Assembly: GCF_000478885.1 (NCBI RefSeq)
Contig: NC_022567.1
Coordinates: 2,798,527 to 2,862,526, forward strand
Reading direction: 5' to 3'
Length of the DNA stretch: 64,000 nt
Origin: Adlercreutzia equolifaciens DSM 19450
GTDB taxonomy: Bacteria > Actinomycetota > Coriobacteriia > Coriobacteriales > Eggerthellaceae
Within the stretch, counting starts at the first letter, position 1. Every line of letters begins with the position of its first letter. The notes below the pieces were generated by a model that saw nothing but the letters and a program-made list of their open reading frames with translations, was not told where the DNA came from and searched no databases. Below, piece by piece: positions 8,152-17,401 of this stretch. The position numbers and the translations under genes were made by a program.

Positions 8152-9525
8152 ATGGAACAGCATCCGCATCGACGGCCGACGCCGCGCACAGACCAGTCGC
8201 AATCGGACCGTCCGCGCGCCGCCCGGGCGCAGGGCGAGCAATCGCGCCCGACCCGCCCGCGCCCGACCCAACCAGCTTCGCGCACGACGCAGCCACGGCC
8301 AGGCAGACCCCATGCGGCCCAGCCCTACGACGGCCAACAACGCCGAGCCGCTTCCGCGAGCCGGCTCTACCAGATGCAGCAGGCGCGCCAAGCGCGACGC
8401 CGACGCATCATTGCGGGGGCGCTTTGCGTCGTCCTCGTCGCGGTCGGGGTGTTCTTCGCCGCCAACGCGCTCGGCGGCGCAGGCGCCACGAACGACGCGA
8501 CCAACCCCGACGCTTCCACCAGCTTCGACGCAGCCAACCCCGAGGCGCCCAACAACGGCGAGGAAGCCGCCGCGCCGCCTGTGGCCGACTCTATCGTCAT
8601 GACCCTGAGCGGTGGCAAGGACACCTACGTACTCGTCGGCGAAAACTTCCTCGACGGCGGCTGCCACGCCTACGATGCCGCCGAGGGCAACCTCCCTGTC
8701 ACTGCCACCGGCGACGTGGACACCGCCACACCCGGCGACTACACCGTCACCTACACGGCGGCGCTCGCCTCGGGCGCCCAGGCCACGACCACCCGCACGG
8801 TGCACGTCGTGGAGAACTTCGACGACTTCGCGGGCAACGCCGAGACCCTCCCCGTGCTCATGTACCACTACGTGTACACCGAGGACGACCCGCCGGAGAA
8901 GAACGACGCGAACTACCTGCTCGACACCAAGCTGGCCGCCCAGCTGCAGTACCTAGTGGACAACAACTACTACTACCCCTCCTACGCCGAGGTGCGCGCC
9001 TTTGCCCAAGGCACCCACACGCTGCCGGCGCGCAGCGTCGTGCTCACCTTCGACGACGGCCAGAAGGGCTTTCTCAACTACGGCATTCCTCTGCTGGAGC
9101 AGTACGAGGTACCGGCTACCTCGTTCATCATCTGCTCGCAGGACTCCACGCCCGAGAAGCTGCGCGACTACGCGAGCCCCTACGTGTCGTTTCAGTCCCA
9201 TTCCTACAATATGCACCGGGACGGCTCGGATGTGGGCCGCGGCGGCATCATCCACGCCATGGCCACGGCAGAAATCGTGGACGACCTGAAGCAGGCCCAG
9301 GCCATTCTGGGAACCACCGAGGCCTTCGCCTACCCCTACGGCGACAACAACGAGAACGCCTGGGCGGCCATGGAAGAAGCTGGTGTACTGTGCGCCTTCA
9401 CCATCGAGAACCGCCGCGTTGAGGTGGGCGACCCTGTGGAGGCCCTCCCTCGCGTGCGCATCGCCGGCGAGTACACCCAAGAAGGCTTCGAGTACCTCGT
9501 AGAACCCAACGGCGGCGAGCAGTAG
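8152..9525 (+). CDS. Membrane-anchored polysaccharide deacetylase with Ig-like domain
   Basis: The 457-residue protein has a basic Arg/Pro/Gln-rich cytoplasmic tail (about residues 1-80) and one transmembrane helix (about 85-107). A DUF5011-type Ig-like domain (about 143-215, TPGDYTVTYTA) and a NodB-like deacetylase domain (about 230-450) follow. Catalytic motifs are TFDDG (metal Asp pair) and HSYNMH (metal His pair, HxxxH type). It probably acts outside the membrane on cell-wall peptidoglycan or another GlcNAc polymer. The start at 8152 follows AAGGAAACGGAG. It is a single plus-strand gene between minus-strand neighbours. Confidence 0.88.
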   Translation: MEQHPHRRPTPRTDQSQSDRPRAARAQGEQSRPTRPRPTQPASRTTQPRPGRPHAAQPYDGQQRRAASASRLYQMQQARQARRRRIIAGALCVVLVAVGVFFAANALGGAGATNDATNPDASTSFDAANPEAPNNGEEAAAPPVADSIVMTLSGGKDTYVLVGENFLDGGCHAYDAAEGNLPVTATGDVDTATPGDYTVTYTAALASGAQATTTRTVHVVENFDDFAGNAETLPVLMYHYVYTEDDPPEKNDANYLLDTKLAAQLQYLVDNNYYYPSYAEVRAFAQGTHTLPARSVVLTFDDGQKGFLNYGIPLLEQYEVPATSFIICSQDSTPEKLRDYASPYVSFQSHSYNMHRDGSDVGRGGIIHAMATAEIVDDLKQAQAILGTTEAFAYPYGDNNENAWAAMEEAGVLCAFTIENRRVEVGDPVEALPRVRIAGEYTQEGFEYLVEPNGGEQ

Positions 9526-9624
9526 AGGCAATCTCCAAAGAGGCTTCTGGGCGACGCCCGCCGTTCCCACAAGCGCTCTGCCAAGGTCGCCAGTTTGGTA
9601 TCTTCCGCCGCTGATTGCTGTCGC

Positions 9625-10566
9625 TTAATCCCTCTCGCCGGGCTGGCGGACGCGGATCTCCTGCTCCTTCACGGAGACGCGAGAATGGGGCGGCACCGAG
9701 AAGGTCACGAAGGTGGAGCCGGCAATGACCGAGCCCTCGCCGATGACCGTCTCGCCGCCGAGCACGCTGGCGTTGGAGTAGATGGTGACGTTGTCCTCAA
9801 TAGTGGGATGGCGCTTCACGCCAGCCAGACGCTGACCACCGCGGGTGGAAAGCGCGCCCAGCGTGACGCCCTGGTACAGCTTCACATGGTCACCGATGGT
9901 AGTGGTCTCGCCGATGACGACGCCAGTGCCGTGATCGATGAAGAAGTACTCGCCGATATGAGCGCCGGCGCCGATGTCGATGCCCGTGGAAGAATGGGCA
10001 ATTTCGGTCATCACGCGCGGGATGATAGGCACGCCCAAGTCGTAGAGCACGTGCGCAATGCGGTACACGTAAATGGCGTACAAGCCCGGGTACGTGAAGA
10101 TGACCTCCTCCTTCGACCCCGCCGCCGGATCGCCGTCATAGAGCGCCTGCACATCCGTGAGCAACGTGCGCTGAATTTCGGGCAGGGCGTCGAAGAACTT
10201 CGTGCAGATATCGGCCGTTTGCTCGCAAATGGAGTCGCTCGTGCAACCGCCGCACAAGTGGTTGCCGCTGCCGACGAGGTCGTCACGATCATCGGAGGTG
10301 TAGGTGAGCGCCAAAATGAGCTGCTCGCGCAACACCGATTCAATGTCGATGAGCGTCTGGCCGATAAAGTAGCTGGGGCTTGTAGAGGGCGAGAGCATCT
10401 CCGGCCCGAAATAACCGGGGAACAGCACGCGGCGCAGCTCGGTGATGAGCCCCTTGATAGCGGTGCGGCTGGGGAAGCGGCGCCCGGGCTTCGTGAAGAA
10501 TATCTCATCGGCCTCGTAGTTCTTCTCGATGGCCGCGACGATGCGCTCTAGGTTGTCTCCGAACAT
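9625..10566 (-). CDS. cysE: Serine O-acetyltransferase
   Basis: The 313-residue protein transfers acetyl from acetyl-CoA to L-serine, the first step of cysteine synthesis. An N-terminal helical domain of about 190 residues is followed by a left-handed beta-helix of hexapeptide repeats. The helix includes the signature FIDHGTGVVIGET and the coenzyme loop GVTLGALSTRGGQRL. It is the longer EpsC-type form found in many anaerobes and actinobacteria. The ATG follows GGAAAGGAAGGCCC. No cysteine synthase is adjacent. Confidence 0.92.
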   Translation of the reverse strand: MFGDNLERIVAAIEKNYEADEIFFTKPGRRFPSRTAIKGLITELRRVLFPGYFGPEMLSPSTSPSYFIGQTLIDIESVLREQLILALTYTSDDRDDLVGSGNHLCGGCTSDSICEQTADICTKFFDALPEIQRTLLTDVQALYDGDPAAGSKEEVIFTYPGLYAIYVYRIAHVLYDLGVPIIPRVMTEIAHSSTGIDIGAGAHIGEYFFIDHGTGVVIGETTTIGDHVKLYQGVTLGALSTRGGQRLAGVKRHPTIEDNVTIYSNASVLGGETVIGEGSVIAGSTFVTFSVPPHSRVSVKEQEIRVRQPGERD

Positions 10567-10883
10567 GGGCCTTCCTTTCCGTGCGAAAGCGCCGACACAA
10601 CCGCTCTCCGCAGAGCGGCTGGCAAGGTCGTCGCCAGAGTGGGTTCGCGCCTCAAGGAACGCGGACGCCTCTAGTGTTTTCGATAGGATAGCAGATCGGA
10701 GACGCTTGACCGTCCGCAGCCCGCACCGTCACGCAAAACAGTTACTATCGGGGTAAAGATACTGGATGCCATCACTAGCGCACCGCCGCTTGCCCGCACC
10801 GCCGCAAGCAAGCACGCAATCGCACCCCGCGCACCTGGCATCTTCCCATACGCACGGAAGCCGACCATGCGGCTTCCCAAACG
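10567..10883. promoter_or_regulatory. cysE: Upstream region of serine acetyltransferase gene
   Basis: There is no gene in this stretch. It contains a small hairpin (CCGCTCT/AGAGCGG, 10601-10618) about 40 bases upstream of the start codon and a possible -10 TATCCT about 110 bases upstream of it. No T-box or S-box pattern was recognised. Confidence 0.35.
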
Positions 10884-10921
10884 CAAGCAGCCCCGTTGCC
10901 CTCGCTCGCCGGGGCTGCTTG
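10884..10921 (-). terminator. Terminator-like hairpin after the MFS-CBS gene
   Basis: CAAGCAGCCCCG and CGGGGCTGCTTG form a perfect 12-bp stem with a 14-base loop, 27 bases beyond the minus-strand stop codon. The T-run is weak (GTTTGG). Confidence 0.55.
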
Positions 10922-10947
10922 AATGTTCGGGGCAAATGGCGCTTTAG

Positions 10948-12909
10948 CTACCTCTCCTCGCAGGCCTCTTCCACGCACTCGTGCTGGCCGGACGGCCCCT
11001 CGCCGCAGTAGACGGCGCGCTCCGGATGATCGGCCAGATAGGCGGCCATGGAGTACTGCGTGATGTCGCTGCGATTGATGATGCCCACGATGTGGCCGCT
11101 CTCCAGCACCGGCACCTTCTTCAGGTGATTCTCGGCCAGCACGCGGCACACGTCGGTCAGGTTCGCGTGCACGCTCACGCAGATGGGGCTGGCGGCGCCG
11201 ATTTCGCTGGCGCGCATTTGCATGACCTTCGCCAGCTTCTCGTCGTAGCCCTCGTCGTCGTTCACCGTGCTGTTGATGAGCACGATGGGGTCGGTGAACG
11301 ACTCGCGGCGCGGGCTTAGGCGCTTCAGAATATCGCCGTCGGAGATGAAGCCCACCGGTTCACCGGATTCATCCACAATAGGAGCGGCGGAGATGTTCTT
11401 GTCGACGAACAGGCGCATGGCCTCTTCCACGGTGGCGTCCTTGGAAAGCGAGAACACGTCGGTCTTCATGATGGACATGAGCAGCGACTTGCGGGTGCCG
11501 CCCTCGTCCACGGCCTCTTCCTCGCCGGGCTTGTCCTTCACCAGCACAATGGTCATCACCAGGCCGATGAGACACAACAGCGTGCACACGAGGAAGGCGG
11601 CGTTGATGCCGAACATGGTGCCTTGGGCCGCGCCGAATTCCGGCGTCGCGAAATTCTGCACCTGGGTGGACACCGCGATGATGATAGCGGTGCCGAGCGA
11701 ACCCGCCACCTGGCGCAACGTGTTGTTCACCGAGGTTCCGTGGTTCATGACCTTGTTATCCAGGGCGTTCATGCCCCAGGTGGTGATGGGCATGTTCACG
11801 AGCGACATCGAGAACATGCGCACCGTGTACACGATGGTGATGTAAATGATGCTGGACGTGAGGTTCAGGATAGCGAAAGCGAAGGTGGTGAGCGTCAGCA
11901 GGCTCATGCCCACAATGGCCATACGGCGCGGGCCGTGGCGATCGAACCATTTGCCGGCGAGCGGGTTCATGATGCCCATAAGGATGGCGCCGGGCATGAG
12001 CACGAGGCCCGACACCGTGGCCGACAGCCCGTGAAGCGACTGCACGTAAATGGGCATGAGGATACCGGCGGCCAGCAGCGCGCCCTGCACGAGCATGCCG
12101 ATGATAGTGCCCACGAGGAAGCGGCGGTTCTTCAGCACATCGACGCGCAGCATCGGGTGCGGCAGGCGCGTCTGACGGATGAAGAACCACACGACGCCGA
12201 CGATGCCGAGAGCACAGGTGAGCAGCGGCACCGGCGTGAACCCGGCAGAGCCCAGCGCCGAGAAGCCGTAAAGCATGAGCCCGAAGCCCAAGGTGGAAAG
12301 CGCCAGCGACAGCGGATCGAGCACCGAGTCGCCCTTGTTCGCCGGCGCCTTGTCATCGACAAGGAACAGCGACGGGATGATAATGACGATGGCCAAGGCG
12401 AAGATGAGGTAGAACAGGATGTGCCAGTCGGCTTGGTCGATGACGAAGCCCGCCACCGTGGGGCCGATGGCCGGCGCGAAGGCGATGACCAGGCCGAAGA
12501 TGCCCATGGCCGAACCGCGGCGATCAACCGGAAACACCAGCATGAGCACCGTCATGGTCACCGGCATGAGGATGCCGGCGCCGGCAGCTTGCACGAGACG
12601 GCCGCCCAGAAGCACCGGAAAGTTGAGGCCCACGGCCGCCAGCAGCGTGCCCACGGCAAACAGGCTCATTGAGAACACGAACAGCTTCCGCGTGGAGAAC
12701 CGATCCTGCAGAAACGCCGTAATGGGGATCATGATGGCGTTCACCAGCGTGAACCCGGTGGTCAGCCACTGGGCCGTCGATTGGTCGACGCTCATCTCCA
12801 CCATGATGGACGGCAGCGCCGGCGTCACCAGCGTCTGATTCAGCACCGTCACAAAGGCGCCCGACACGAGCACCGCCAGCATCATCCATTGTTTGCGCGT
12901 TAGCTTCAT
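10948..12909 (-). CDS. DHA2-type MFS transporter fused to tandem CBS domains
   Basis: In this 653-residue protein, residues about 1-460 form a 14-helix major-facilitator transporter of the drug:H+ antiporter-2 type (NQTLVTPALPSIMVEM in helix 1, then the MFS motif around DRFSTRKL). Residues about 475-640 carry two CBS modules, recognised by MKTDVFSLSKDATVEEAMRLF, GFISDGDILKRLSP and VGIINRSDITQYS. CBS pairs usually bind adenine nucleotides, so export may be gated by cellular energy state, which is inference. The ATG at 12909 follows TGAGGTGTTGTGT; an upstream GTG gives three extra residues. It is divergent from the CorC-like gene. Confidence 0.87.
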   Translation of the reverse strand: MKLTRKQWMMLAVLVSGAFVTVLNQTLVTPALPSIMVEMSVDQSTAQWLTTGFTLVNAIMIPITAFLQDRFSTRKLFVFSMSLFAVGTLLAAVGLNFPVLLGGRLVQAAGAGILMPVTMTVLMLVFPVDRRGSAMGIFGLVIAFAPAIGPTVAGFVIDQADWHILFYLIFALAIVIIIPSLFLVDDKAPANKGDSVLDPLSLALSTLGFGLMLYGFSALGSAGFTPVPLLTCALGIVGVVWFFIRQTRLPHPMLRVDVLKNRRFLVGTIIGMLVQGALLAAGILMPIYVQSLHGLSATVSGLVLMPGAILMGIMNPLAGKWFDRHGPRRMAIVGMSLLTLTTFAFAILNLTSSIIYITIVYTVRMFSMSLVNMPITTWGMNALDNKVMNHGTSVNNTLRQVAGSLGTAIIIAVSTQVQNFATPEFGAAQGTMFGINAAFLVCTLLCLIGLVMTIVLVKDKPGEEEAVDEGGTRKSLLMSIMKTDVFSLSKDATVEEAMRLFVDKNISAAPIVDESGEPVGFISDGDILKRLSPRRESFTDPIVLINSTVNDDEGYDEKLAKVMQMRASEIGAASPICVSVHANLTDVCRVLAENHLKKVPVLESGHIVGIINRSDITQYSMAAYLADHPERAVYCGEGPSGQHECVEEACEER

Positions 12910-13097
12910 ACACAACACCTCATTCGCTTTATGCCCCGCTCTCGCTTGTTTTTTTCTTAGTATGAGCGTCGCCGCTGCCTTCTGCGGTATCAGTTCGGCG
13001 ACTGTTTGGGAAAATCATCTATGGATTCGCTCATGTTATCTCCCGCACCTCTATAATGCGGAACAGAGTTTTCGCCCTGAAAGGATGATTGATCGGT

Positions 13098-14414
13098 ATG
13101 CAAACCGCTATATGTCTGTTGCTCGTGGTGTTCTTCCTGCTGATGAACGCGTTCTTCGTCATCGCGGAATTCGCGCTGGTGCGCGTGCGCAAGAGCCAAA
13201 TCGACATGGCCGTCGCCGAGAAGCGCCGCGGCGCCGAGGCCGCCCGTGACGTGACCACGCACATCAACGCTTACCTGTCGGCCTGCCAGCTCGGCATCAC
13301 GCTGGCCTCCCTGGCCATCGGCTGGTTGGGCGAGCCGGCCGTGTCCGCCGTTCTGGAGGCACCGCTACTGTCCTGGGGCTTCCCCGAGGCGACGGTATAC
13401 CCCATCTGCGTGGCCGTAGGCTTCTTCATCGTGACTACCCTGCACGTGGTGGTCGGCGAGCTCATCCCGAAATCCTTCGCCATCTTCGCCACCGAGAAGT
13501 ACGCCCTGCACACCGCCGGCCCCCTGCGCGTGTTCTACCGCATCACCTACCCGATCATGGTCATCTTCAACGGCATCACCAACGGGGTCATGCGCCTGTT
13601 CGGCCATGACCCGGCCGATGAGCACGAGGTGTACACCGGCGAGGAGATCAAGCTGCTTATTGACGAGTCCACGGAAAGCGGCCTCATCGATCCGGAGCAG
13701 AACGAGTTCGTCGACAACATTTTCGACTTGGGCGACAAGGACGCTGAGGGCATCATGACCCCGCGCACCGACGTCATCTGCCTCGATCTGGAAGACACCT
13801 TGGAAGAGAACTGGGACGTCGTGCGCCAGTACAAGTACACGCGCTACCCGGTGTGCGACGGCTCGAAGGACCGCATCGTCGGCTTCGTGCACACGAAGGA
13901 TCTCGTAGACGAGCCCAAGGACGCCCCCATGAGCGATTGGAAGATTCGCGAGCTGCCGCCGGTGCCCGAGGGCGCGCCCATCGCGAAGCTTTTGCAGGCC
14001 ATGCAGGAGGGTCGCACCGAGATGTGCGTTGTCGTAGATGAGCACGGCGGCACGGCGGGCATCGTCACCATGAGCGACATCATGGAGCAGATCGTTGGCC
14101 GCATCGACGACGAGTACGTGCACGACACCGACGACGACATCGAGGAGCTGCCCGACGGCACCTACCAGATCAATGGCACGCTCGCCATTGACGATTTGGT
14201 GGAGCTGCTCGGCTTCGAGCCCGAGGCAGCCAACGATGTGGAAACCGCCGGCGGCCTTCTGCTGTCGCTGTTCGACCGCATTCCCAAGGAGGGCGACGTG
14301 GCGGTGCTGGAAGATCGCGGCACCAAGGTGACATTCACCGTGCTCGCCATGGATCGCTTGCGCATCGACCGCATCCTCGTCGTGATCGACAAGCCTGCCG
14401 CGGAAGAAGAGTAG
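13098..14414 (+). CDS. CorC/HlyC-type membrane protein (DUF21-CBS-CorC_HlyC)
   Basis: The 438-residue protein has a DUF21 membrane domain with 3-4 helices (residues about 1-180, including the FFVIAEFALVRVRKS entry helix). A CBS pair follows (about 200-320, MTPRTDVICLD, VVVDEHGGTAGIVTMSDIMEQIVG), then the C-terminal CorC_HlyC domain (about 340-425). Members are linked to Mg/Co efflux or haemolysin-like activities. The first of two candidate starts, a TTG at 13089 right behind GAAAGGA, would add three residues; the ATG was preferred. Confidence 0.85.
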   Translation: MQTAICLLLVVFFLLMNAFFVIAEFALVRVRKSQIDMAVAEKRRGAEAARDVTTHINAYLSACQLGITLASLAIGWLGEPAVSAVLEAPLLSWGFPEATVYPICVAVGFFIVTTLHVVVGELIPKSFAIFATEKYALHTAGPLRVFYRITYPIMVIFNGITNGVMRLFGHDPADEHEVYTGEEIKLLIDESTESGLIDPEQNEFVDNIFDLGDKDAEGIMTPRTDVICLDLEDTLEENWDVVRQYKYTRYPVCDGSKDRIVGFVHTKDLVDEPKDAPMSDWKIRELPPVPEGAPIAKLLQAMQEGRTEMCVVVDEHGGTAGIVTMSDIMEQIVGRIDDEYVHDTDDDIEELPDGTYQINGTLAIDDLVELLGFEPEAANDVETAGGLLLSLFDRIPKEGDVAVLEDRGTKVTFTVLAMDRLRIDRILVVIDKPAAEEE

Positions 14415-14419
14415 AGGTT

Positions 14420-15217
14420 CTACCGCGGCATCTCTCCCGCGATGAAGCGTTGGGCGTTGTTCCAAGTGATAGCCTCGAACTCGTCTTCAGTGAAGGGCAT
14501 GGCGGAGATCATGTTGTACTCGTTCACGGGACTCCACATGGGGAAGTCGCTGCCGAACATCACGCGCTCGATGCCGTAGGCGCGGGCGAGCTCCACGGTG
14601 CGGCGGGGGCCCAGAAACTCGAGGGCGCTGGATGTGTCCACGTAGCAGTTCTCGTCTTCCAAGTACTCGAGGGCGTAATCGAACACCGACCAGCCGCCGA
14701 AGTGGGCCGCATCAACCACCAGATTAGGGAACGTGTGCAGAATACGCTTCAGGCGGCGTGGGTGCGAGAAGTCGTAACGATAGTCGCCGGTGTGGATGAC
14801 GATGGGCAGGCGGCCCTCGATGACCTCGTACAGGTGCATCAAGCGTGGGTCGTCCATGTTCACCTTCTGCGTGTCCGGGTGAATCTTCACGCCCTTCAAC
14901 CCCAAGCCGATAGCGCGATCGATTTCCCCTTCCATGTCTTCGAAATCTTGGTGCATGGTAGCGAAGCCGATAAAGTTCTCGTGCTCGCGGCACTGCTCGG
15001 CGATGAAGTCGTTGATGATGGGCACCTGGCCCGGCGTTGTGGCCACGGAATGCACCAGATGATGGGTGATGGGTGAGCCCTCGCAGGCCGCGAGCATTGA
15101 GGCGACGGAAGCGTTCTTGGCGTTCATGTCCACGCCGTAGAAATCGCCCACCGCCGAGGAGGCCTTGCAGGCGATCTTGTCGGGATAAATGTGGGAATGG
15201 GCATCAATAACGGGCAT
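14420..15217 (-). CDS. Amidohydrolase-2 family metal-dependent hydrolase
   Basis: The 265-residue TIM-barrel hydrolase has the metal-binding HSH near the N-terminus (VIDAHSHIYPDK), a central His (VIHTGDY), a third His (VVDAAHFGGW) and the late catalytic Asp in MFGSDFPMW. It belongs to the ACMSD/TatD-like amidohydrolase_2 group that hydrolyses or decarboxylates small aromatic or lactone substrates; the substrate is unknown. The ATG follows GAAGGATCCACT. It converges with the CorC-like gene, with only five bases between the two stops. Confidence 0.82.
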   Translation of the reverse strand: MPVIDAHSHIYPDKIACKASSAVGDFYGVDMNAKNASVASMLAACEGSPITHHLVHSVATTPGQVPIINDFIAEQCREHENFIGFATMHQDFEDMEGEIDRAIGLGLKGVKIHPDTQKVNMDDPRLMHLYEVIEGRLPIVIHTGDYRYDFSHPRRLKRILHTFPNLVVDAAHFGGWSVFDYALEYLEDENCYVDTSSALEFLGPRRTVELARAYGIERVMFGSDFPMWSPVNEYNMISAMPFTEDEFEAITWNNAQRFIAGEMPR

Positions 15218-15577
15218 AGTGGATCCTTCGGTATTCAGCAGTAGTTTCCCTTATTGTAAGGAAGGATACGCTGCGAAAAAATGACCAACTTGCCCAGTTT
15301 ATCGCCAAAATCAGTCAGCGACGACTGCAACCACGCGATGCTAAACCGGCCAAAAACAACTTTTTTGATTTCAATGCAAAGAAAAGTGCGATTATGCGAG
15401 TCCTGAAGCGCTAAAAACCTTCTCGGTGCAGAAAAAAGTGCGATCGTGCGAGTTTTTCATCGTAGAAAACTCGCACGATCGCACTTTTCTTTACATCAAC
15501 GCCAGAAAACTCGGTTCGAATCCCGCGTCGTTGCAATTTCTTGCCTTAATGCGAGTTCACTAATGTCGCAACTAAAC
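15218..15577. other. Intergenic region between amidohydrolase and tRNA-Ser
   Basis: The stretch holds no gene. Its main content is the GTGCGATCGTGCGAG repeat and hairpin at 15381-15490. The left part (15240-15380) probably holds the amidohydrolase promoter. Confidence 0.5.
15381..15490. repeat. Three-copy GTGCGATCGTGCGAG element with long hairpin
   Basis: One direct copy (15381-15401, slightly diverged) is followed by a second (15431-15457). An inverted third copy (15465-15490) lies 7 bases further on. Copies two and three pair over about 26 bases with only small bulges, forming a strong hairpin flanked by A/T runs. It could serve as a bidirectional terminator, but the extra upstream copy suggests a mobile or REP-like origin. 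Confidence 0.75.
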
Positions 15578-15670
15578 TGGCGGAGGAGGAGGGATTCGAA
15601 CCCTCGTCACCGGGAGCACCGGTGAAACGGTTTTCGAGACCGCCGCATTCAACCACTCTGCCACCCCTCC
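15578..15670 (-). tRNA. tRNA-Ser (anticodon CGA)
   Basis: The minus-strand transcript starts GGAGGGGTGGCAGAGTGG, shows the long variable arm of class II tRNAs (CACCGGTGCTCCCGGTG), a T-loop GGTTCGAATCC and an encoded CCA end. The anticodon loop CTCGAAA gives CGA, decoding UCG. Confidence 0.95.
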
Positions 15671-15739
15671 GCAGGGGCGATGCGCCCGCAAAGGGGCGCC
15701 ATATCAAAGCGAGCCTGGAAGAGGCTCGCGGGATTAGTC

Positions 15740-15831
15740 TGGCGGAGAGATGGGGATTCGAACCCCAGATACCCTTTTGGGGCATACACGATTTCCAATC
15801 GTGCTCCTTCGGCCAGCTCGGACATCTCTCC
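15740..15831 (-). tRNA. tRNA-Ser (anticodon GGA)
   Basis: GGAGAGATGTCCGAGCTGG begins the molecule. The anticodon loop TTGGAAA gives GGA, decoding UCC/UCU. A long variable arm, the T-arm GGGGTTCGAATCCCC and an encoded CCA are present. It lies 69 bases upstream of the other tRNA-Ser on the same strand, so the two may be co-transcribed. Confidence 0.95.
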
Positions 15832-15967
15832 GCATAGCGTCTGCCCCGCCCTAAGACGAAGCGTCTAAGAAGTATAGCGCAGCACCGCCGCTGTCTCAAG
15901 AAGTTTTTTTGCCCAACAGAGAAGAATCGGATTGATGATCGACAAGAGCAAATCCGGTTACACAGCG

Positions 15968-15995
15968 GAGCGCCCACGCATCAGCGCGGGCGCTC
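15968..15995 (-). terminator. Terminator-like hairpin after the PrsA-like gene
   Basis: GAGCGCCC and GGGCGCTC flank a short interior, making a GC-rich hairpin 50 bases past the stop of the foldase gene. The T-tract is poor, so factor-assisted termination is possible. Confidence 0.4.
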
Positions 15996-16045
15996 TCGTC
16001 TCTTCTCTCGCAAGGTATCCCTCGCGACGTTGTTTCTCGAGTGTG

Positions 16046-17401
16046 CTACTGGGCGGGAGTCTCCGCAGGCTGGGTGCCCTCGGCCACGCCTTCGGTAGGC
16101 TGCTCGGCGTCGTCGCCAGCAGGCGCTGCGCCCTCGGCGTCGGCAGCAGCCTCATCGGCAGCGGCCGCGGCAGCATCTTCGGCACCTTCAGCGCCCTCAT
16201 CGACGCCCTCAGCCACGGGCTCCTCGCCCTCGGCGCTTGCGTCGGCCTGCTCGCCGGCGCCCTCGCCTTCGACAGCGCCCTCGTCAAGAACGATGGGGTT
16301 GCCATCAGCGTCAACCGCCGTCACGCCCGTGCTGTTCTCGGAGCTTTCCTCCTTGGGATAGTTCGCCATATCGACCCAGTAGGGCAGCCCCTCGGGCATG
16401 TCGTTGATCTGAATGTCGGCGGCGTTGCGTTGCTCCTCCAGCCACGAGTAGTACGCGTTGGACTGGTTGGAAGACTGCAGCATGGCGCGGATGGAATCCT
16501 GGAACTCGGTCGGCAGCTGATCGAGGCTCGTCAGCTCCTCGGGGGCCTCGAACACATCGGTGCACTGAATGATGTGAATGCCATAGGTGCTGGTCACCAG
16601 CCCGCTCACGTCGCCCTTGTTCAGGTCGGCGAGCGCCGTGGTGTACTCGGTCACCAAGTTCGAAAGACGATCCCAACCCACATTGCCGCCCTCGGCAGCG
16701 GAAGCGGTGTCCTTGGAATAGGACTCGGCCGCCGTCGCGAAATCAAGCTCGCCCGCATTAATCTTGTCGAGCACTTCCTGGGCCTGAGCCTCATCGGAGG
16801 CCTCGAACAAGATGTGGGAAGACTTCTTCGCGCCGTCGTAAGAGCTCACGTAGGTCTTGGCGCTCTCAAGCACTTCCTCGTCGGTCGGCTCAGCAGCGCC
16901 CTCGCCCACCTTCTGCTGCAGCTGCTGAGACACCAGCGACAGCGAGATATTGTCACGGTACTCGTCCTCGGTCATGCCCACGGCCTCCAGCGCCTCTGCC
17001 CAAGCGGTATCGGAGTCATAGTGGCCACGCATGGTTTCCACGTACTGATCGACCTGGGCGGAATCCGCCGTGATTCCCTCGGAATCGGCGCCCTGCTTCA
17101 CGAGCTCCTGATCGACATAAGAGTTCACGATCTCCTCGCGCACCGACTCGGGCGTGTAGTCGTTCTCGGCAAGCCACTTGCCCCATGCGTCCTCGTCGGT
17201 AAGGCTCATCTGGGCGCGAATGTCCTGGATAGCCTGGGTAACCTTGTCCTCGGGAATCTCCACCCCGTTGACCGTAGCTGCAACACCACCCGTATAAGTG
17301 GGCGTGTCGCTGGTCTGCTCGGAACAACCGACGATACCCAGGGCGCACACGGCCGCAAGACTCACCGAGGCAAGCGATTTCGCGAAAGACAGCTTCTTCA
17401 T
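16046..17401 (-). CDS. PrsA/SurA-like peptidyl-prolyl isomerase lipoprotein
   Basis: The 451-residue protein has a signal peptide ending in the lipobox LGIVGC (Cys near residue 26). A SurA_N-like helical domain (residues about 40-190) and a parvulin domain (about 190-285) follow. The parvulin is marked by SSHILFEASDEAQAQEVLDKI, DFATAAESYSKD and YGIHIIQ. The last 80 residues are a low-complexity Ala/Glu/Asp tail, longer than in Bacillus PrsA. It should assist folding of secreted proteins at the outer face of the membrane, which is relevant to the large surface-protein island downstream. The ATG follows GAGGAAGGTATTTA. Confidence 0.85.
   Translation of the reverse strand: MKKLSFAKSLASVSLAAVCALGIVGCSEQTSDTPTYTGGVAATVNGVEIPEDKVTQAIQDIRAQMSLTDEDAWGKWLAENDYTPESVREEIVNSYVDQELVKQGADSEGITADSAQVDQYVETMRGHYDSDTAWAEALEAVGMTEDEYRDNISLSLVSQQLQQKVGEGAAEPTDEEVLESAKTYVSSYDGAKKSSHILFEASDEAQAQEVLDKINAGELDFATAAESYSKDTASAAEGGNVGWDRLSNLVTEYTTALADLNKGDVSGLVTSTYGIHIIQCTDVFEAPEELTSLDQLPTEFQDSIRAMLQSSNQSNAYYSWLEEQRNAADIQINDMPEGLPYWVDMANYPKEESSENSTGVTAVDADGNPIVLDEGAVEGEGAGEQADASAEGEEPVAEGVDEGAEGAEDAAAAAADEAAADAEGAAPAGDDAEQPTEGVAEGTQPAETPAQ

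Noticed and set aside
8070..9422. Second plus-strand frame overlapping the deacetylase gene
   Set aside because: Arg/His/Pro-rich translation typical of an out-of-frame reading; the deacetylase frame has TFDDG and HxxxH motifs.
15500..15535. GGTTCGAATCCC resembling a tRNA T-arm on the plus strand
   Set aside because: The flanking bases do not form a T-stem or acceptor stem and no anticodon arm is present; probably chance or a tiny tRNA fragment.
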